From positions 1-64,000 of the forward strand of contig NZ_ATTI01000002.1 of assembly GCF_000419605.1 (NCBI RefSeq): a stretch of 64,000 bases of DNA. Direction: 5' to 3'. Below the pieces are notes generated by a model that was given only the letters and a program-made list of their open reading frames with translations, had not been told where the DNA came from and did not search any database. The DNA is from Sphingomonas phyllosphaerae 5.2 (GTDB lineage Bacteria; Pseudomonadota; Alphaproteobacteria; Sphingomonadales; Sphingomonadaceae). This document shows, piece by piece, positions 1-8,063 of the stretch. Numbering within the stretch: the stretch's first letter is position 1; every line of letters begins with the position of its first letter. The translations under genes and the position numbers were made by a program.

Positions 1-390
1 CGCCAGCGCGTCGCTGCGGTAGCGGCGCTCCTCGCCGGGCGGGGGCGTCCAGCGATAGGCCTCGGGAACGTTGCGCCACATCGCGCGGGCGCGCGGGCCG
101 TCCTCGACCATGAACACGCGCACCGCGCGCGGGCGCGCCGCAGCGGCGATCGTGTCGATCCGCGCCAGCTCGGCATGGCACGGCGCGCACCACGGCGCGA
201 CGAGCAGCAGCACGCTGTCGGGCGGATAACGCAGCGGCGACTCCGCGGCGGACGCGGGCAGCGCCGCCAGTGTTGCCAGTGCCGCGAGCGTTGCGACGAA
301 CCGCGGCGCGATCGTCCGCTTCGGGCCGCTTCCCCCCTCGACAGCCCGCGGCGGCCGTGATGTGTTCGCCGCGACAAAGGGAGGCTTCAT
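1..390 (-). CDS. Thioredoxin-like protein, secreted (partial, N-terminal part)
   Basis: Read on the minus strand, the frame opens with ATG at 390 and runs off the left edge of the window. A hydrophobic Ala/Leu-rich segment ending in ASA-A (about residues 38-53) looks like a signal or anchor sequence. It is followed by LLLVAPWCAPCH, a thioredoxin-fold active site with the WCxxC motif, so the product is probably a periplasmic thiol-disulfide oxidoreductase or TlpA-like protein. The start is uncertain: ATG at 390 is the only standard start I see in frame. It would overlap the first bases of the divergent gene at 389 and leave a long polar leader before the hydrophobic segment. The C-terminal part lies outside the window. 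Confidence 0.6.
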   Translation of the reverse strand, partial: MKPPFVAANTSRPPRAVEGGSGPKRTIAPRFVATLAALATLAALPASAAESPLRYPPDSVLLLVAPWCAPCHAELARIDTIAAAARPRAVRVFMVEDGPRARAMWRNVPEAYRWTPPPGEERRYRSDALA

Positions 391-2383
391 GTCCGTATCC
401 ATGCTCGCGCTGGCGCTTGCCGGTCAAGCCGCGACCGCGGCGCCCGCGCCGGCGCCGCCCCCGCCTGCACCGCCCCCGCCTGCACCGCCCCCGCCTGCAC
501 CGCAAAGTGCGCAGGCGCGCTTCGACGCCGCCAGCCTGGCCGCGGCCGAGGGGCGGTGCAGCGAGGCGGTGCGGGGTTTCGCGACGCTGACCGTCAGCCG
601 CAACCCGCTGCTCGCCGCGACGGTGGACGTGCGCAACGGGCGCTGCCTGGTCGAGCTGGGGCGCGTCGACGAGGGCAAGGCGGCGATCGCGCGCGGGCTG
701 CCGGTGCTGGTCGCGAAGGGCGAGGCGTTCACCGGCGACGTCTATGATGCGCATCTGACGCTGGGGCGCGCGGCGCAGCGCGGCTTCGACTATGACACCG
801 CGGCACGCGAATATCGCACCGCGGTCGAACTGGTGAAGGGCGGCGCGCGCATCCCGGTGCTGCTGCGGCTGGCGCAGGTGACGATGTTCGACCGCGACGG
901 GCGCGCGCTGGCCGCGGCGGAGGAGGCGCGCACGCTGGCGCTCGCCGAACCCGATCTCGGCAAGAAGAACCTCGCCGCGGTGCAGACCGTCCATGCGCGC
1001 GTGCTGCTCAACGAAGGCCGCACCAGGGAGGCCTATGCCGAGCTGAAGGACAGCCTGGCCAAGCAGGGCGGGCTGACCAGCCGCGTCGGCGCCTCCGACA
1101 TCACCACGCGGTCCGACCTCGCGATCGCGGCGCTGAAGAACAAGGATCGCGACAATGCGCGGCTGTACCTTGCCTACACCGGCGCCGGGCGGATGCGCGA
1201 CACGCCGTTCACCACCGCCGCGGCGATGAACCCGCCGGCGTGCGGCGAAGGCGGGCTGCTGCCAGAGGACGAAGCGATCGTCGAATTCTCGCTGGAGAGC
1301 GACGGGCATGTCGCGGGGGTCGCGCCGATCTACACCAACGGCGGGCGCGCCAAGGCGCTGGCGTTCGCACGCGCGGTCGCCGACTGGTCGTGGCGCGCCG
1401 AGGATGCCGCGAAGATCCCGCCGCTGTTCCGCTACACCACGCGCGTCGAGCTGCGCTGCGTGAAGGCCGATGGCGCGCCGGGCACGATGCGCCCGCTGGC
1501 GGAGGCGTTCGACGCGTGGCTGGCGGACAAGGGCGCGGGCACGCCGGCATGGGACGAACGGCCGGCGGCGCTGGCGCTGCCGATGCAGCGCGCCGCGCTG
1601 GCCGCGGCGACCGCGAAGCGCGACGCCGCCGCACAGCTGCAGGCCGCGCTGGCGCTGGGCGGCAACCCGGTGGTCGACGGGAAGGAGAAGCCGGCATTCT
1701 ACGCGACCGCGCGCGCCGCGGCCGCGTCGCTGTCGCCGCCGGTGCCGGCGCGCACCTTCGTGGCGATCGCCGCGCCCGAGGATGACGACGAGCACGGCGA
1801 CGCGCGGCGCACGCGACTGCGCACGCTGCTGGCGCAGCCCGACGTGGCGCGCGATCCGCTGTCGGCGGCGACGCTCAGGCTGCTGATCGCGCAGCCCGAT
1901 TACCGCAAGGGGCCGCCCGCCGATGCCGGCGCGCTGCTGGCGGCGGTCAGCGGCGATGCGGCACTGCCCGCGCGTCACCCGCTGAAGATCGCGGCGTTGC
2001 TGGCGGAGGCGAACGTGCTGGCGGCAAAGGGCGACCTGCCCGGCGCGCGCGCGGTGTTCGACCGCACCGGGCTGACCGCCGAGCAATGCGCGACGATCGG
2101 GGTGCAGCCGGCGGTGCAGCGGATGAGCGCGGGGGCGAGCGACTTCCCGATGGAGGCGCAACGGCTGGGGTTCGAGGGCTGGGTGCGCACCGCGTTCGAC
2201 ATCGCCGCGGACGGGCGGACGGTCGCACCGCGCGCGGTGATCGCCTATCCGCCGTTCATCTTCGACGAAGCCGCCAACGGCATCATCCGCGGCGCACGCT
2301 TCAGCAGCACCTTCCGCCCCGAAGGCGCGCTGGCCTGTTCGGGGCAGCAGCAGTCGGTGCGGTTCCTGCTGCCGGGGGGATGA
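389..2383 (+). CDS. Secreted TPR-like protein with two TonB-C-like domains
   Basis: About 664 aa. I chose ATG 389 over an upstream in-frame GTG (362) because AAGGGAGG lies 4-11 bases before it and the product then starts with a signal peptide (hydrophobic residues 5-19). A proline-rich linker follows (near residues 22-40). Residues 45-280 are alanine-rich helical repeats resembling TPRs. A first TonB C-terminal-like module (AIVEFSLESDGHV) lies near residue 290, and a second (GWVRTAFDIAADGRTV ... FDEAANGI) at about 593-660. TonB-C modules of this kind occur in periplasmic sphingomonad proteins that are not true energy transducers, and no N-terminal membrane anchor like that of TonB is present. 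No substrate can be named. The gene is divergent from the thioredoxin-like gene. Confidence 0.6.
   Translation: MSVSMLALALAGQAATAAPAPAPPPPAPPPPAPPPPAPQSAQARFDAASLAAAEGRCSEAVRGFATLTVSRNPLLAATVDVRNGRCLVELGRVDEGKAAIARGLPVLVAKGEAFTGDVYDAHLTLGRAAQRGFDYDTAAREYRTAVELVKGGARIPVLLRLAQVTMFDRDGRALAAAEEARTLALAEPDLGKKNLAAVQTVHARVLLNEGRTREAYAELKDSLAKQGGLTSRVGASDITTRSDLAIAALKNKDRDNARLYLAYTGAGRMRDTPFTTAAAMNPPACGEGGLLPEDEAIVEFSLESDGHVAGVAPIYTNGGRAKALAFARAVADWSWRAEDAAKIPPLFRYTTRVELRCVKADGAPGTMRPLAEAFDAWLADKGAGTPAWDERPAALALPMQRAALAAATAKRDAAAQLQAALALGGNPVVDGKEKPAFYATARAAAASLSPPVPARTFVAIAAPEDDDEHGDARRTRLRTLLAQPDVARDPLSAATLRLLIAQPDYRKGPPADAGALLAAVSGDAALPARHPLKIAALLAEANVLAAKGDLPGARAVFDRTGLTAEQCATIGVQPAVQRMSAGASDFPMEAQRLGFEGWVRTAFDIAADGRTVAPRAVIAYPPFIFDEAANGIIRGARFSSTFRPEGALACSGQQQSVRFLLPGG
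455..499 (+). repeat. 15-bp tandem repeat, 3 copies, coding a Pro-rich linker
   Basis: Three head-to-tail copies of CCGCCCCCGCCTGCA encode PPPPA units just after the signal peptide of the TPR/TonB-C protein. In-frame 15-bp units like these can gain or lose copies by slippage without breaking the frame. Confidence 0.9.
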
Positions 2384-2415
2384 GGGCGCGGGTGCGTCGT
2401 TTCGACGACGCGCCG

Positions 2416-2856
2416 CGGTGACGGATCGAGTGCCGGTCGACAGCCGGATCGGGCATCGAGGTCAGCTGGTTTCACGACCCGGACTTACCAGCTCCGTCAC
2501 TCCGGACCTGATCCGGGGTCCCGCTTCTCGTCGACGACCGCAGAAGCCGGGCCCCGGTCCCTGTCCCGGTCCGGGTCCGGGGCGACGCTCGACGCCGATG
2601 GTCGGTGATGCCATCGTAGCCGAGGCGTTCCGGTGTTGCTCGGGGCGGTGACGGATCGAGTGCCGGTCGACAGCCGGATCGGGCATCGAGGTCAGCTGGT
2701 TTCACGCTCCGGACTTACCAGCGCCGTCACTCCGGACCTGATCCGGGGTCCCGCTTCTCGCCGACGACCGCAGAAGTCGGGCCCGGGTCCGGGGCCACGC
2801 TCGACGCCGATGATCGGTGATGCCATCGTAGCCGAGGCGTTCCGGTGTTGCTCGGG
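2416..2856. repeat. Tandem intergenic repeat, two ~220-bp copies
   Basis: Copy 1 (2416-2645) and copy 2 (2646-2856) are nearly identical. Both begin CGGTGACGGATCGAG, include CTCCGGACCTGATCCGGGG and end in GCGTTCCGGTGTTGCTCGGG. They differ by a few substitutions and about 12 bases missing from the GC-rich middle of copy 2. CGGACCTGATCCGG is a partial inverted repeat. Copy 2 continues into GGATCCACTACGCTCGCGATGAC. From general knowledge, sequences of this style recur between genes in sphingomonads and other alphaproteobacteria. The short open frames through them are not genes. They fill the gap between the TPR gene and the photolyase gene; I see nothing else there. Confidence 0.85.
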
Positions 2857-2976
2857 ATGGATCCACTACGCTCGCGATGACAGGCGGGGGCCGCAGCGTT
2901 CGGCACGCGAAGAGCGGCATGACGGCCCGACCGAACAACGCACGCCGCCTTCGCGCGCCTCGTGCGTTGCCGTCGC

Positions 2977-4536
2977 ATGACCATGCTGATCCCGGTGCTG
3001 GGCGACCAGCTCACCCACACGCTCGCTTCCCTGCGCGATGTCGATCGCGCGCAGGCGGTGGTGGTGATGATGGAGGTGGGCGACGAGACCACCTACGTCC
3101 GCCACCACAAGAAGAAGATCGCCTTGCTCTTCGCCGCGATGCGCCACTTCGCCGAAGAATTGCGCGGTGACGGGTGGACGGTCGATTACGTGACGCTCGA
3201 CGCGCCCGGCAACACGCACAGCTTCACCGGCGAGGTCGCGCGCGCCGCCGAGCGGCATGCGGTCACCGCGATCCGCACCGTCGCGGGGGCCGAGTTCCGC
3301 GTGCGGCAGGCGCAGGACGACTGGGCGTTGCGCACCGGATTGCCGGTCGACATCCTCGAGGACGATCGCTTCGTCTGCCCGCTGCCGGACTTCTATGCCT
3401 GGGCGCAGGGACGCCGCGCGCACCGCATGGAATATTTCTACCGCGACATGCGCCGCCGCACCGGGCTGCTGATGACCGCGGACGGCAAGCCCGTCGGCGA
3501 TAAATGGAATTACGACCACGACAATCGCGACACGCCGCCGCGCGGGGTGAACTATCCCGCCCCCGAGCGCTTCGCGCCCGACGCGATCACGCAGGACGTG
3601 CTGGCGTTGGTCGGCGCGCGCTTCGCCGCCCATTTCGGCGATCTCGAACCGTTCGCGTTGCCGGTGACGCGCGCGCAGGCGCTGACCGCACTCGACCATT
3701 TCATCGCCGCGGCGCTGCCCGATTTCGGGCGCTACCAGGATGCGATGATCGCCGGGCAGGATTACCTGTTCCACAGCAGCCTGTCGCTGTGCCTCAACCT
3801 CGGGCTGCTCGGGCCGGTCGAGGTGTGCGAGGCGGCGGTCGCGGCCTATGATCGCGGCGACGCGCCGCTGAACGCGGTCGAGGGCTTCGTGCGGCAGATC
3901 ATCGGCTGGCGCGAATATATGCGCGGCATGTATTGGTGGGACATGCCGAAACTCGCCGCGCGCAACGCGCTGGAGGCGACGCGCCCGCTCCCCGATTTCT
4001 ACTGGACCGGCGACACCGACATGCGCTGCCTCGCCGAAAGCGTCGGCCAGACCAAGCGCGAGGCCTATGCGCATCACATCCAGCGGCTAATGGTGCTCGG
4101 CAATTTCGCGCTGCTGGCGGGCATCGACCCGAAGGCGGTGTCGGACTGGTTCCTGGTCGTCTATTTCGACGCCTACGAATGGGTCGAGATGCCCAATGTG
4201 ATCGGCATGAGCCAGTTCGCCGACGGCGGCGCGATCGCGTCGAAGCCGTACGTGTCGAGCGGCGCGTATATCGACCGTATGTCCGATTATTGCGGGCGCT
4301 GCCGGTACGACGTGAAGAAGAAGACCGGCGCGGACGCATGCCCGTTCAACGCGCTCTACTGGGATTTCCTGGCGCGCCACGAGAAGCGGTTCGCGGGCAA
4401 TGCGCGGATGCGCAACATGTACGCGACATGGGGCCGCTTCGACGACGCGAGGCGCGCCGAGTACCGCGAGAGCGCCGCGGCGTTCCTCGCCACGCTGGTG
4501 CCGGCGGGGGAGGGATGGGCGCGCGTGGGCGATTAA
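2977..4536 (+). CDS. Fe-S bacterial cryptochrome/photolyase (PhrB-like)
   Basis: About 519 aa, the usual size of the FeS-BCP family (photolyase-related proteins such as Agrobacterium PhrB). ATG 2977 gives the family N-terminus MTMLIPVLGDQLT; ATG 2983 is also possible, and an in-frame GTG (2962) is less likely. Four cysteines sit at residues 351, 439, 442 and 455 (DMRC, DYCGRC, DACPF), almost exactly where PhrB places its [4Fe-4S] ligands. The C-terminal FAD-binding region is recognisable (QLMVLGNFALL, WFLVVYFDAYEWVEMPN). Characterised relatives repair (6-4) photoproducts or act as light receptors. It stands alone downstream of the tandem repeat. Confidence 0.88.
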   Translation: MTMLIPVLGDQLTHTLASLRDVDRAQAVVVMMEVGDETTYVRHHKKKIALLFAAMRHFAEELRGDGWTVDYVTLDAPGNTHSFTGEVARAAERHAVTAIRTVAGAEFRVRQAQDDWALRTGLPVDILEDDRFVCPLPDFYAWAQGRRAHRMEYFYRDMRRRTGLLMTADGKPVGDKWNYDHDNRDTPPRGVNYPAPERFAPDAITQDVLALVGARFAAHFGDLEPFALPVTRAQALTALDHFIAAALPDFGRYQDAMIAGQDYLFHSSLSLCLNLGLLGPVEVCEAAVAAYDRGDAPLNAVEGFVRQIIGWREYMRGMYWWDMPKLAARNALEATRPLPDFYWTGDTDMRCLAESVGQTKREAYAHHIQRLMVLGNFALLAGIDPKAVSDWFLVVYFDAYEWVEMPNVIGMSQFADGGAIASKPYVSSGAYIDRMSDYCGRCRYDVKKKTGADACPFNALYWDFLARHEKRFAGNARMRNMYATWGRFDDARRAEYRESAAAFLATLVPAGEGWARVGD

Positions 4537-4611
4537 CCATTCCGCAGCCCGACCGCTTTATCGTGCCGCGCAGCGCGGCCCGCGGGTGGGCGGCGAAGGC
4601 ATGGCGGACGC

Positions 4612-5892
4612 ATGAACCACGCGGCGACGATCAGGGCATCGGTAACACGCTGGGGCCTCTACGACTGGCTGGGCGTGGTGCTCGGCATCGCGATGCCGGT
4701 GATCGCGGCCTTGCTGTATCCGACCTACATGCACCGCGTCAGTCCGGGATGGGCGGAATGGTCGCGGTTGCTCGAGTTGCCGTTCGTCGTGTGCGAGCTG
4801 GCGTTCGTGCATGTCGCGGTCCGTGCCGGTTACCGCGATGCCGCGCTCTGGCAGCGATTGCCGCGCGACGTGAAGGCAGCCTTCGCACTGTTGCTGGTCG
4901 GCCTGACGGTCGGCAGCGTGTTAGTGTCGAGGAAGCCGTTCGATTCCGTGCTGATCTCGCTCATCACGCTTGTCCATCTGCGTTTCTGCGCGGCGATCTG
5001 GTTCTTCGCGCGCGCCGAGCCGGTCGCGCGGATCCGCACGCTGTTCTCGTGGCTGACGCTCGGGCTGGTCGCGCTGGCGATGCTGACGACGTGGCGGTTC
5101 CAGCTGCCCCCGCCCGCGGCGAGCGTGCCGGGCGGAGTGATCGAGCTGGGTTCGGCGCTACCCGGGTTCATCAACGTGCGCCATTTCGGATCTTGGACCG
5201 GGGCGATCGCGGCCGGGCTGATGCTGGGCTTGCTCTATGGCGATGAGGGGGAGGATCATCGCCTTGCCAGCGTGGCCTATCTGCTGGCGGCGGGGTTGAC
5301 CTGCTGGTCGGGAACGCGCGCCGCGATTCTCGCGATGGTGGTCGTGGCCGCGGTGGCGCTGGTCAGTCTGCGGCGCTGGCCGGAGCGGGCGCGGCTGGTG
5401 CATGTCGCCGGGCTGAGCGCGCTGGCGCTGGGGCTCGCGTTGCCGCTGCTGCCCGACAATCCGGATTTCTATCTCTATGCGAGCGGTGATGCACAGGATG
5501 CCAATATGGCCACCGGCGGGCGGCTGGCCTTGTGGCACGCCACGTTCGCGCGTTGGCTGGACGCGCCGCTGTTCGGCTGGGGGTCGGGATCGACCTTCTG
5601 GGAAGTGTTCGTTGGCTGGACGCACACGCAGCCGCATAACGCCGTGTTGCAGTTCCTGATCTCGTGGGGCGTCTTCGGTGCGGCGGGCGCGCTGTGGCTG
5701 CTCGGCCGCGCGATCGTCGCGACGCATCGCACGGGCATGGACGACGCCGCGCTGCGACCGCTGACCGGCATGCTCTACTCGTTGCTGTTCATGAGCCTGC
5801 TGGAGGGCATGCTTCATTACCCGCGCTTCATCATGATGATCGCGGTAGGCTTCGCGGTGCTGTTCGCCGCGCGGGAGCAGCGGGCAGGGTAG
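4612..5892 (+). CDS. O-antigen ligase/polymerase family membrane protein
   Basis: A 426-aa polytopic membrane protein with about 10-12 hydrophobic segments. The long polar loop near residues 285-340 ends in THTQPHNAVLQFLISWGVFGA, the Wzy_C/WaaL-type pattern. Such proteins join or polymerise undecaprenyl-linked glycans on the periplasmic face. It lies 75 bp after the photolyase gene and outside the EPS island, so it may serve lipopolysaccharide or another glycan. Its stop codon sits inside a hairpin shared with the convergent amidase gene. Ligase and polymerase cannot be told apart from sequence. Confidence 0.75.
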   Translation: MNHAATIRASVTRWGLYDWLGVVLGIAMPVIAALLYPTYMHRVSPGWAEWSRLLELPFVVCELAFVHVAVRAGYRDAALWQRLPRDVKAAFALLLVGLTVGSVLVSRKPFDSVLISLITLVHLRFCAAIWFFARAEPVARIRTLFSWLTLGLVALAMLTTWRFQLPPPAASVPGGVIELGSALPGFINVRHFGSWTGAIAAGLMLGLLYGDEGEDHRLASVAYLLAAGLTCWSGTRAAILAMVVVAAVALVSLRRWPERARLVHVAGLSALALGLALPLLPDNPDFYLYASGDAQDANMATGGRLALWHATFARWLDAPLFGWGSGSTFWEVFVGWTHTQPHNAVLQFLISWGVFGAAGALWLLGRAIVATHRTGMDDAALRPLTGMLYSLLFMSLLEGMLHYPRFIMMIAVGFAVLFAAREQRAG

Positions 5893-5907
5893 GGCCGCAG
5901 CCCTACC
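5888..5907. terminator. Bidirectional hairpin between convergent genes
   Basis: GGTAGGGC-CGCA-GCCCTACC is a perfect 8-bp stem with a 4-base loop. The stop codons of both flanking convergent genes (TAG 5890-5892 on plus; TAG 5905-5903 on minus) lie within the stem. There is no T-tract, so the hairpin could also act mainly in 3'-end protection. Confidence 0.65.
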
Positions 5908-7432
5908 GTCCCTCCGTCCGCGGCAGGTAACGCGGCGCGACGCGGGCGTGCGCGCGCTGTTCGTAGGCATAGCCGGCGCCCAGCACCGTCGCGTCGGCGC
6001 CCTTCGTCGCGATGAACGACAGGCCGACCGGCAACCCGCGCACCAGCCCCATCGGCACGGTCAGGTGCGGGTAGCCGGCGACCGCGGGGAGCGTGGCGGC
6101 GGACGGGCCGTCATATTGGTCGCCGTACACCGGATCGCTCAGCCACGCCGCGCCGTAGGTGGGCGCCACCAGCAGCCGCGCGCCGGCCTTCGCCAGCAGC
6201 GCGTCGATGCCCTGCCGGCCCGCCAGCCGCAGCGACGTCGCGCGCGCCGCCTTGTACGCCGGGTCGTCGAGCCCCCTGGTCTTCACCGCCGCCTCGAAGA
6301 ATTCCTGCGCGAAGTACGGCATCTCCTCGGCCGCGTGCGCGCGGTTGAACGCGATCACCTCCGCCAGCGTGCGCGTGGTCACCGCGGGCGGGGTGGTGGC
6401 GAGATAGGCGTCGAGATCCGCCTTCAGTTCGGTCTCCAGCACCAGTTGTTCGGCCGCGCCGAGCCCGTCGAGGTCGGGCATCACCACCGCGACCGGCACC
6501 GCGCCCGCCGCGCGCAGCACGTCGACCGCCGCGTCGAAGCGTGCGGCGAGATCGGGGCGCAGGTCCTTCGGGCGGATCACCCCGACGCGCACGCCGGACA
6601 GCGCGCCGGCGGACAACCCCGCCGCGAAGGCGTGCGTGCCGCCGGTCATCGCATCGAGCAGCAGCGCGGCGTCGCGCACGCTGCGCGCCATCGGGCCGGG
6701 CGTGTCCTGGCTGTGGCTGATCGGCACGATCCGCGCGCCGTCGATCAGCCCGAGCGTCGGCTTCAGCCCGACCAGCCCGTTCACCGACGACGGGCACACC
6801 ACCGATCCGTCGGTCTCGGTGCCGACCGCCGCGGCTGCGAAGCTGGCCGCGACCGCCGCGCCCGATCCCGACGAAGAACCGCAGGCGGTGCGATCGAGCG
6901 CATAGGGATTGCGCACCAGCCCGCCGGTCGCGCTCCACCCGCTCATCGAGTGCGTCGAGCGGATGTTGGCCCATTCGGAGAGATTGGTCTTGCCGAGGAT
7001 CACCGCGCCCGCGCGGCGCAATGCGGCGACCAGCGGGGCGTCGCGCGCGGTGACGTTGCCGGCGAGCGCGAGGCTGCCGGCGGTGGTCGCGGTGCGATCG
7101 GCGGTCTCGATATTGTCCTTGATGAGCAATGGCACGCCATGCAGCGGACCACGGACGCGGCCAGCCTTGCGCTCGGCATCCAGCGCCTTGGCCTGCGCCA
7201 GCGCAGCGGGGTTGAGCGCGATCACGCTGGCGAGCGCCGGGCCCTTGCGGTCCATCGCCGCGATCCGCGCGAGATAGGCGCGGGTGAGCGTGACGCTGCT
7301 CGCCCTGTGCGCGGTCATCTGCGCCTGGAGTGCGTCGATCGACGCTTCCTCGACGGTGACGCGGCCGGCGGATGCGGCGGAGGGGATCGCCACGGCGAGC
7401 AGCACGGCGGACAGGATCGGATGGCGCATCAT
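5903..7432 (-). CDS. Secreted amidase-signature hydrolase
   Basis: About 509 aa. I placed the start at ATG 7432 (or the adjacent 7429), just after GAGGGGAA, which opens a clear signal peptide (MMRHPILSAVLLAVAIPSA) cleaved near ASA-G. The amidase-signature fold is evident: LLIKDNIET supplies the catalytic Lys and CGSSSGSGAAVAAS supplies the cis-Ser and nucleophile Ser; TETDGSVVCPSS follows. Family members hydrolyse amides by a Ser-cisSer-Lys triad. The signal peptide suggests a periplasmic enzyme. The natural substrate is unknown. It is convergent with the ligase-like gene and lies about 110 bp downstream of the cupin gene on the same strand. Confidence 0.85.
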   Translation of the reverse strand: MMRHPILSAVLLAVAIPSAASAGRVTVEEASIDALQAQMTAHRASSVTLTRAYLARIAAMDRKGPALASVIALNPAALAQAKALDAERKAGRVRGPLHGVPLLIKDNIETADRTATTAGSLALAGNVTARDAPLVAALRRAGAVILGKTNLSEWANIRSTHSMSGWSATGGLVRNPYALDRTACGSSSGSGAAVAASFAAAAVGTETDGSVVCPSSVNGLVGLKPTLGLIDGARIVPISHSQDTPGPMARSVRDAALLLDAMTGGTHAFAAGLSAGALSGVRVGVIRPKDLRPDLAARFDAAVDVLRAAGAVPVAVVMPDLDGLGAAEQLVLETELKADLDAYLATTPPAVTTRTLAEVIAFNRAHAAEEMPYFAQEFFEAAVKTRGLDDPAYKAARATSLRLAGRQGIDALLAKAGARLLVAPTYGAAWLSDPVYGDQYDGPSAATLPAVAGYPHLTVPMGLVRGLPVGLSFIATKGADATVLGAGYAYEQRAHARVAPRYLPRTEGR

Positions 7433-7540
7433 TTCCCCTCTGGCATTCAGCGAGTTACGATGCCGCGTCCGATCCGCGCTGCGCAAGCGGCATCGTGCGC
7501 CGCCGTGTCGCGCCGTGCCGCGCCGTGCCGTGCCCGTGCG

Positions 7541-7957
7541 TCAGCCGCCGATGACGTCCTTCACCTTGTCGGCGGCCTTGGCGAGCAGGCCCTTCTCGGC
7601 TTCCTCGGCCTCGGCCTTGGTCTTGAACGCGGCACCTTCGGGCTCGGCGGGTGGGGCGTAGACCGAGAACAGCTTCAGGTCGCCGGTGCCCTTGTTGACG
7701 ATATTGTGCTCGGCGCCCTTCGGGACGACGACCAGATGGTTGGGGCCGGCGGTGGTGTTGTGGCCGTCGATCGTCACCTTCGCCTCGCCCGCGACGATGA
7801 AGGTGGTCTGGTCGGCGCGGTGCGTCTCCAGCCCGATCTCCTCACCGGCGGGGATGCTCATCAGCACGATCTGCACCTTGGCGTCGCGGTACACTTCCTT
7901 CTGCCACAGCGCGTTCTTGCCCGCGAGTTCGACCATGTCCTTGTTGAAGATCGCCAT
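7541..7957 (-). CDS. Small cupin-domain protein
   Basis: 138 aa from ATG 7957, preceded by AAGGACG. The frame extends further upstream, but those codons are arginine/proline-rich noise. Residues 20-100 form a single cupin barrel (IPAGEEIGLETHRADQTTFIVAGEAKV ... PKGAEHNIVNKG) with His and Glu residues at metal-ligand positions. A short charged Ala/Glu/Lys-rich C-terminal tail (KAEAEEAEKGLLAKAADKV) is probably helical. There is no signal peptide. Stand-alone cupins have very varied roles, so no reaction is assigned. Confidence 0.8.
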   Translation of the reverse strand: MAIFNKDMVELAGKNALWQKEVYRDAKVQIVLMSIPAGEEIGLETHRADQTTFIVAGEAKVTIDGHNTTAGPNHLVVVPKGAEHNIVNKGTGDLKLFSVYAPPAEPEGAAFKTKAEAEEAEKGLLAKAADKVKDVIGG

Positions 7958-8063
7958 GTCCGATCGTCCTTTTTCCGAATGATGTCGGGGGACGAACGGC
8001 GATGGGCGCGAAGGGATGCATTGCAAAAGCCGCGGGGAGCGAACGCCGCCCCCCGCGGACCCG

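Noticed and set aside
362..388. GTG 362 as start of the TPR/TonB-C gene
   Set aside because: It places nine polar residues before a good signal peptide, while ATG 389 has AAGGGAGG at the right distance.
2416..2856. CRISPR-like array
   Set aside because: Only two copies of a ~220-bp unit, with no short repeats separated by unique spacers and no cas genes in the window.
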